DNA of 28,867 nucleotides, taken from an uncultured Flavobacteriales bacterium (GTDB lineage: Bacteria > Bacteroidota > Bacteroidia > Flavobacteriales_E > Vicingaceae). Shown piece after piece: positions 24,363-28,867 of the stretch. The notes beneath the pieces are model-generated. The model made no database searches, had not been told where the DNA came from, and saw only the letters and a list, made by a program, of their open reading frames with translations. The DNA lies in contig CALALS010000010.1 in the NCBI GenBank assembly GCA_937925525.1, positions 1-28,867 on the forward strand, given 5' to 3'. Position 1 is the first letter of the stretch; each line of letters starts with the position of its first letter. The position numbers and the translations under genes were made by a program.

Positions 24363-26018
24363 TTAATATTTTACTTCAAATAAAAATGCTGCTTCAGATG
24401 TTCCTATCTGGTGAACTTGTCTAAACGTTCCGGGTTTTACTTGCTCAATGTAATATAAATATCGTTGAACAGTGTTGATGGTATAACCATCCATTTTATT
24501 TGGGTTTCTTCGTAAGTTACCCATAATAACATGCGTTACGCCTGCATCTTTTAGTATTTGTAAAAGCTCTTCTCCTTTTAGAGGTTCATTATTTTCATCA
24601 GCAGGAATTCTGTAAATACCGTAAAACTCTCTACCACCACCGTAAATGGTTGACATGGTTGGTTTACGAGAAGCTATAAAAGCATCTTGCGGTAAGTTTT
24701 TGTCGGCCCACTCACTCATCATTAAAAAGTTTACCCAGTCCGGTCCGTAGCCGTAAAACTTATCGCCCTTCATGTTTTTTCTTAGTACAGGAATATTTTC
24801 TTTAGCTTTTGCAAAGGTGTCTCCACTAACGGCAAAAACAAATAGGATAGGAATAAGTAGTGTAATGATTTGAAAGCTTTTGAATTTTTTACGCTTAGTT
24901 AAAGCATACAAACCGTAAAACAAAACCATAATTAAGTAGGGAACTGTGAACAAAATTAGCCTGTCCTGATCCCAGCGGGTTTGAAGCACAATAAATACTG
25001 CGCTTAACATTCCTCCGGTAAATAAGGTGAGGAAAAACATGTAGTTATTGCTCTTGAAACTGAGAATTAAGAACAGAATTAATAAAAATGCTAAAAAGAA
25101 AGTTAAGCCTTCTACCGTAGTATTTGCTTGAGCATCACGCAAACCCATCATTTTGGCAAAATGTTTTGATAAGTAAAGGTGTGCGTTTTCGTAATACCTT
25201 TCCATGAAACCAAAGAAATCTTCTTTTCCTTTAGAATAATCGTAAGGGTCTTTGTATAAAAGCATTTCCCCTTGCTGACTTATTTGTGCATCGGTTTGTT
25301 CGGTAAATGCATCTTTGATAAGTTTATAAGGTAAGAAGCAGATGATTAATGCAATTACGAAAAATCCGGCACTTTTAAATCGTTTCTTTACTAAGAAATA
25401 AGCAGGAATAAGGACTACAATTCCGTAAGCAATATTTTTTGTAATGAGTAATAAAAGCACTGAAAAGCCTACTAAAATCCAGAGTTTATAATCTTTTTTG
25501 ATATTAGAATCACTTTCTTTTGTTCGGTCAAGCATCTTCATAAAGAAGAAAAAGAAAATAGCTTGAATAAATAAGTAAAATGCTTCATTATAGGTTTGAC
25601 TGGCGAAAAATAGGAGAGTGGCATTTATGCTAATACAAAAAAGAGAAAGGAATAAAACAGATGTTGGTATTCTGTTTTTAAAAGTAAAATAAGTCAACAG
25701 CACAAAACCGAAGTGCATGATAACGGAAAGCATTTTTAGAAAAACTACTCCCGCACCAAAACTACCTACAAAAATGGCTAAGAAAATAGGGTAGAGTGGC
25801 CCTTGATAAGATGGAAAAGTTCCATCTTTGATGAAGCGATGTGCTCTAACAATGTATGAAGAATCATCACCACCGGTGGAAACCTTTACATCAAAAAGTA
25901 ATAGTGAGAAAAAAGCAGTTAGCAACAAGATAACACCTAAATACAGCTTTGAATTTTTATCAAAATGTCTGTCTAGTTTATCTAAAAAATCGGTTGAAAC
26001 GGTGTCTTTTTTACTCAT
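24363..26018 (-). CDS. ArnT/PMT-type glycosyltransferase family 39 membrane protein
   Basis: A 551-residue protein with about ten to twelve membrane helices. The first loop carries GGDDSSY (49-55) and GPLYPIFL (73-80), the position and style of the acidic catalytic loop of GT39/PMT-2 transferases, which pass sugar from a lipid carrier to lipid A, protein or glycan. The C-terminal soluble part (about 425-551) includes DWVNFLMMSEWADKNLP and ASRKPTMSTIYGGG. It starts the leftward operon with the methyltransferase (2-bp gap) and the TonB-domain gene. Acceptor and sugar are unknown. It could also be a related dolichyl-phosphate-type transferase. Confidence 0.8.
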   Translation of the reverse strand: MSKKDTVSTDFLDKLDRHFDKNSKLYLGVILLLTAFFSLLLFDVKVSTGGDDSSYIVRAHRFIKDGTFPSYQGPLYPIFLAIFVGSFGAGVVFLKMLSVIMHFGFVLLTYFTFKNRIPTSVLFLSLFCISINATLLFFASQTYNEAFYLFIQAIFFFFFMKMLDRTKESDSNIKKDYKLWILVGFSVLLLLITKNIAYGIVVLIPAYFLVKKRFKSAGFFVIALIICFLPYKLIKDAFTEQTDAQISQQGEMLLYKDPYDYSKGKEDFFGFMERYYENAHLYLSKHFAKMMGLRDAQANTTVEGLTFFLAFLLILFLILSFKSNNYMFFLTLFTGGMLSAVFIVLQTRWDQDRLILFTVPYLIMVLFYGLYALTKRKKFKSFQIITLLIPILFVFAVSGDTFAKAKENIPVLRKNMKGDKFYGYGPDWVNFLMMSEWADKNLPQDAFIASRKPTMSTIYGGGREFYGIYRIPADENNEPLKGEELLQILKDAGVTHVIMGNLRRNPNKMDGYTINTVQRYLYYIEQVKPGTFRQVHQIGTSEAAFLFEVKY

Positions 26019-26082
26019 GTAAATAGCTTGGAAGTGCTAAGATATGAATTATGTTTAATGTAAGATGGATGAGGGAAATATC

Positions 26083-27243
26083 TTATTGGTTAAAAAATGT
26101 TTTCCCTTCTTTTGCCATTTTTCTCAGGAGTGGACTGCATCTGTAACGGTCTTCCAAATATTCATTATGTAATCTGTCTAGTGTATCCACACAATGCTGA
26201 ATTCCCTTTTCGTCAGCCCATTGCAGTAAACCTTTAGGGTAGTTTACGCCTTTAGTCATGGCTAAGTCAATATCTTCTTTAGTAGCAATATTTAAGTAAA
26301 GAGCATCAGCTGCTTCATTAATCAGCATTACCAATATTCTCCAAAGTATATCATTGCCCAGTTTTTCATCTTTATTGGGTTGAGGCATTTCCACTCCTTC
26401 AGCATAATTGTAATACCCTCTACCTGATTTTCTGCCCAACCAACCGGCTTCTGAATGACGCTTTTGAGTAAAAGATGGTTTATATCTTTGGTCGTAATAA
26501 AATGCGGCAAATACGCTTTCAGTTACGGCATAGTTTACATCATTTCCAATAAAATCCATTAATTCAAAAGGTCCCATTTTAAATCCGCCTAATTCTTTCA
26601 TTGCCCAATCTATGGTGGCAAAGTCTGCAAAGCCTTCTTCATAAATTCTCAGCGCTTCGCCATAAAACGGTCTGGCTACTCTGTTTACGATAAAACCGGG
26701 AGTGTCTTTAGTAACAACCGTTACTTTTTTCCAACTGTCAATTACTGCTTTTGCTTTTTGCAAAACTTCTTTACTGGTTTGAATGGCAGGAACAATCTCC
26801 ACCAATGGCATAAGCGGAGCCGGATTAAAGAAATGTATTCCCAAAACTCTTTCGGAGTTTTTGCATGCAGCTGCTATAGAAGCCACAGATAGGGAAGAAG
26901 TGTTTGTGGCCAAAATAGTTTCAGGCTTAACTAATGCTTCTAAATCCGAAAATATTTTCTTTTTTAAATCTAATTTTTCGATAACTGCCTCAATTACTAA
27001 ATCGCAATTTTTGCAATCTTCCAGTTGATTGGAATAAGTAATTCTGCCAATAATTTCAGCTTTTTGTTCTTCAGTATATTTTCCTTTTTCAACCAGTCGG
27101 TTAAAAATTTTATCATGTGATTTTTTCGCCTTTTCGATAGCTTCAGGAAATGCATCAAATAAAACCGTTTGGTGACCAAATGTTGCCGCTACTTGTGCAA
27201 TGCCTGCACCCATTGTTCCTGCTCCTATAACTCCAATATTCAT
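26083..27243 (-). CDS. 3-hydroxyacyl-CoA dehydrogenase (PaaH/Hbd type)
   Basis: A 386-residue enzyme that oxidises 3-hydroxyacyl-CoA with NAD. NAD loop GAGTMGAG (7-14), D30 after it, NTSSLSV (114-120), catalytic H137 in HFFNPAPLMPLVEIV and E149. The C-terminal domain is followed by a second 3HCDH-type domain (about 275-380), which makes it longer than the usual 280-290 residues and like the PaaH/PaaC enzymes of phenylacetate degradation. It is downstream of a PaaG-like hydratase/isomerase and 2 bp after an outer-membrane-like gene. This suggests either phenylacetate breakdown or beta-oxidation; no other paa gene is visible in the window, so I leave the symbol empty. Confidence 0.88.
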   Translation of the reverse strand: MNIGVIGAGTMGAGIAQVAATFGHQTVLFDAFPEAIEKAKKSHDKIFNRLVEKGKYTEEQKAEIIGRITYSNQLEDCKNCDLVIEAVIEKLDLKKKIFSDLEALVKPETILATNTSSLSVASIAAACKNSERVLGIHFFNPAPLMPLVEIVPAIQTSKEVLQKAKAVIDSWKKVTVVTKDTPGFIVNRVARPFYGEALRIYEEGFADFATIDWAMKELGGFKMGPFELMDFIGNDVNYAVTESVFAAFYYDQRYKPSFTQKRHSEAGWLGRKSGRGYYNYAEGVEMPQPNKDEKLGNDILWRILVMLINEAADALYLNIATKEDIDLAMTKGVNYPKGLLQWADEKGIQHCVDTLDRLHNEYLEDRYRCSPLLRKMAKEGKTFFNQ

Positions 27244-27245
27244 AG

Positions 27246-28046
27246 TTAATTACTTTTTAAAACAAAACCTAAATTAGCTCCTATACCTTGACCGATATTT
27301 CTACCGGTAACAACATAAGAAGTCCCAATATAAAAGCCTAATCGTTGAAATAAAGGTGTGTAATAAGTTGCACCTACTTTATGATAATCTACTCCCAGTT
27401 CTCTAAAAGTTGATGGAGCCGGAGTTCCTCTGTAATCTAAACCTCCATCACTCATTTGAAAATCGTACCATATATCAAAGTAATGTTTTGCTGTTGCTTT
27501 CCCAATTTTTAAAGCACTGTTAATTGCATCAGGAACAGGTTGGTGTTTGTGGTTGTAGGCTGCTTGAAGTGTTCCAAACCATCCGTTATTTGCAAAATAA
27601 TGGATGACAGGTCGTATATCAAGTACTGTGGCCCTTTGACCAATGGCATTTAATCCCTCAGTTTGATAATTAGCTAAATTGGTTGAAATTCCACTTGCCA
27701 AACTAATGGAAAGTTTTCCCTTGTCTAATTCTTTTTCGTAAGCCTTAAACTTTAAATAAGCACTACCGTCTTGCACAGATTTTACTGTATTAATAGCAAC
27801 ATAAGGAGCAGCCAGATAAAAGTCAAGTCTGTCAAACAAACCGGCTGCAATAAATAGGTTGGCGTTATATATAGTTCTTGATAAGTCTATTTTATCTTTT
27901 CCGGCAAAAAATTTATCCGCAAATTCTACACCGACTCCGGCAACTATTTCAATATTTCCTTTTCCTTTATAAAAGCCGTCCACTCTTCCTTGGGAAAAAG
28001 CAAGTGAGCAGCTAAATAGTAATATTATGGTGATTAATTTTTTCAA
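27246..28046 (-). CDS. secreted outer-membrane-type protein
   Basis: A 266-residue protein with a signal peptide MKKLITIILLFSCSLAFSQ (1-19). The mature part has repeated short strands of alternating aromatic and small residues (ANLFIAAGLFDRLDFYLAAPY, FGTLQAAYN, GFYIGTSYVV) and ends in LGFVLKSN, so it is probably a small outer-membrane barrel. It resembles MetA-pathway-type outer-membrane proteins of phenol degradation, but only loosely. It lies between the PaaG-like gene (80 bp) and the PaaH-like gene (2 bp), so it may help take up the acid or aromatic compound they degrade; that is inference. Confidence 0.6.
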   Translation of the reverse strand: MKKLITIILLFSCSLAFSQGRVDGFYKGKGNIEIVAGVGVEFADKFFAGKDKIDLSRTIYNANLFIAAGLFDRLDFYLAAPYVAINTVKSVQDGSAYLKFKAYEKELDKGKLSISLASGISTNLANYQTEGLNAIGQRATVLDIRPVIHYFANNGWFGTLQAAYNHKHQPVPDAINSALKIGKATAKHYFDIWYDFQMSDGGLDYRGTPAPSTFRELGVDYHKVGATYYTPLFQRLGFYIGTSYVVTGRNIGQGIGANLGFVLKSN

Positions 28047-28126
28047 TTTAATAAAGTTAATAGGTCAATTCGTTAAAATGTTTCATGAAATTAATTGCTT
28101 CATTAGCTAATTATTACATTGTTTAA

Positions 28127-28867
28127 TTAGTTTCCCTTGAATTCAGGTTTTCTTTTTTCAAGAAAAGCATTTACTCCTTCGTTGTAATCATGAGTTTTTC
28201 CTGCCGCAGTTTGTAGTTCGTCTTCTAATTTTAGTTGCTGTTCTAAAGTGTTATTATAACTTTCGTTAAGTGCTCTTTTGGTTAAGCCAATTCCTTTGGT
28301 AGGCATTTTACTTAATGTTTCTGCTATTTTAAAAGATTCATCTTTAAATGTATCATCACTAAATGATTTATATATCATGCCCATTTGTTCGGCATCTTTA
28401 GCAGATACTTTGTCTCCCAACATAGTTAAAGCAGAAGCTTTTTGTAATCCAATAATTCTAGGTAAGAAGTAAGTACCGCCACTATCAGGAATAAGACCAA
28501 TTTTACTAAATGCCTGAATGAATGATGCTGATTCTGTAGCAACACAAATATCACAAGCCAAAGCAATGTTTGCTCCGGCACCTGCAGCAACACCATTTAC
28601 AGCACCAACAATTGGCTTTTCAATTTTTCGTAGTCTTGAGATAATAGGGTTGTAGTGTTCTGAAACAATTTTAGTTAACTCCGGTCCATTAGGGTCAATG
28701 GCTTCGGCTAAATCTTGTCCTGCACAAAATGCTCTTCCTTCTCCTGTAATATAGATAGCTCTTATAGTGTCATCTTTTTCGCATTCATCTAGTCTTTGCT
28801 GAAATGCTAATGCCATTTCTCTGTTAAATGAATTAAAAACATTAGGGCGGTTTAAAGTGATTTTTGC
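28127..28867 (-). CDS. enoyl-CoA hydratase/isomerase, PaaG-like (5' end outside window)
   Basis: 246 codons plus stop; the gene runs off the right edge. The frame stays open to 28867 with ITLNRPNVFNSFNREMA, the normal start region of the crotonase family, so the internal ATG at 28816 is not the start. Motifs: GAFCAGQDL-like segment GRAFCAGQDLAEA, the oxyanion-hole region NGVAAGAGANIALACD, and IGLIPDSGGTYFLPRIIG, which matches the PaaG type (1,2-epoxyphenylacetyl-CoA isomerase), where the Asp of PDSGG is catalytic. It may serve phenylacetate degradation with the PaaH-like enzyme downstream, or simply beta-oxidation. The PaaG call is by motif. Confidence 0.87.
   Translation of the reverse strand, partial: AKITLNRPNVFNSFNREMALAFQQRLDECEKDDTIRAIYITGEGRAFCAGQDLAEAIDPNGPELTKIVSEHYNPIISRLRKIEKPIVGAVNGVAAGAGANIALACDICVATESASFIQAFSKIGLIPDSGGTYFLPRIIGLQKASALTMLGDKVSAKDAEQMGMIYKSFSDDTFKDESFKIAETLSKMPTKGIGLTKRALNESYNNTLEQQLKLEDELQTAAGKTHDYNEGVNAFLEKRKPEFKGN

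Noticed and set aside
28816..28816. ATG at 28816 as the start of the hydratase
   Set aside because: The frame stays open upstream with ITLNRPNVFNSFNRE, the family's usual beginning, so the gene is cut by the window edge.
1..28867. CRISPR array, tRNA or rRNA gene
   Set aside because: No regularly spaced repeats, cloverleaf or rRNA-like segments were seen; the attachment site is in mnmE, not in a tRNA gene.

Overview
The window is AT-rich (about one third GC by eye) and looks like a chromosomal segment of a Bacteroidota bacterium, probably in or near the Flavobacteriales. The evidence is Bacteroidota-type families (DUF5686 outer-membrane protein with an N-terminal CarboxypepD_reg domain, DUF6340-like lipoprotein, 7TMR-DISM-like receptor), signal peptides ending in FSQ or NAQ, weak Shine-Dalgarno sites, and a well-formed Bacteroidota promoter (TTTG, 19 nt, TAnnTTTG) ahead of sucD.

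Layout. (1) 1-3870: a leftward cluster with overlapping genes, encoding a ThiF/E1-like plus nitroreductase-like fusion protein (778 aa), a GNAT/LuxI-like acyltransferase (249 aa) and the start of a secreted or membrane 7TMR-DISM-like receptor. A response regulator is divergent from it. I read this as a possible small-molecule synthesis and sensing module. (2) 3871-13568: a 9.7-kb integrative element inserted at the 3' end of mnmE. It is bounded by an exact 18-bp direct repeat that encodes the last five codons and stop of MnmE (FCIGK-stop). It carries a tyrosine recombinase, a zinc-finger/HTH excisionase-like protein, a 593-aa coiled-coil-rich orphan, HTH and winged-helix proteins, a phage gpII-like replication protein, a Cys-containing orphan, a secreted orphan, a stand-alone LuxR-type HTH, and a large nuclease-like plus NACHT NTPase that is probably an anti-phage NLR-like effector. 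Copies of GGTACAAAT lie just inside both ends with the same 11-bp spacing and look like integrase arm sites. (3) 13551-22424: host genes mnmE (leftward), then rightward a lipoprotein, a DUF5686 barrel, sucD-fabG and a VWA-type membrane protein. (4) 22425-28867: leftward host genes, namely a glycosyltransferase-39/methyltransferase/TonB-domain set and a paaG-like/outer-membrane protein/paaH-like set.

Working together: without the element, the response regulator and mnmE would be convergent with their stop codons touching. The element keeps MnmE intact because its end supplies the same CIGK-stop codons. Defence cargo sits at the end far from the integrase, as is common in such islands. Core metabolism is represented by succinyl-CoA synthetase alpha, a FabG-type reductase and beta-oxidation-type enzymes. 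All functional assignments are by eye from motifs and family memory; no search was run.
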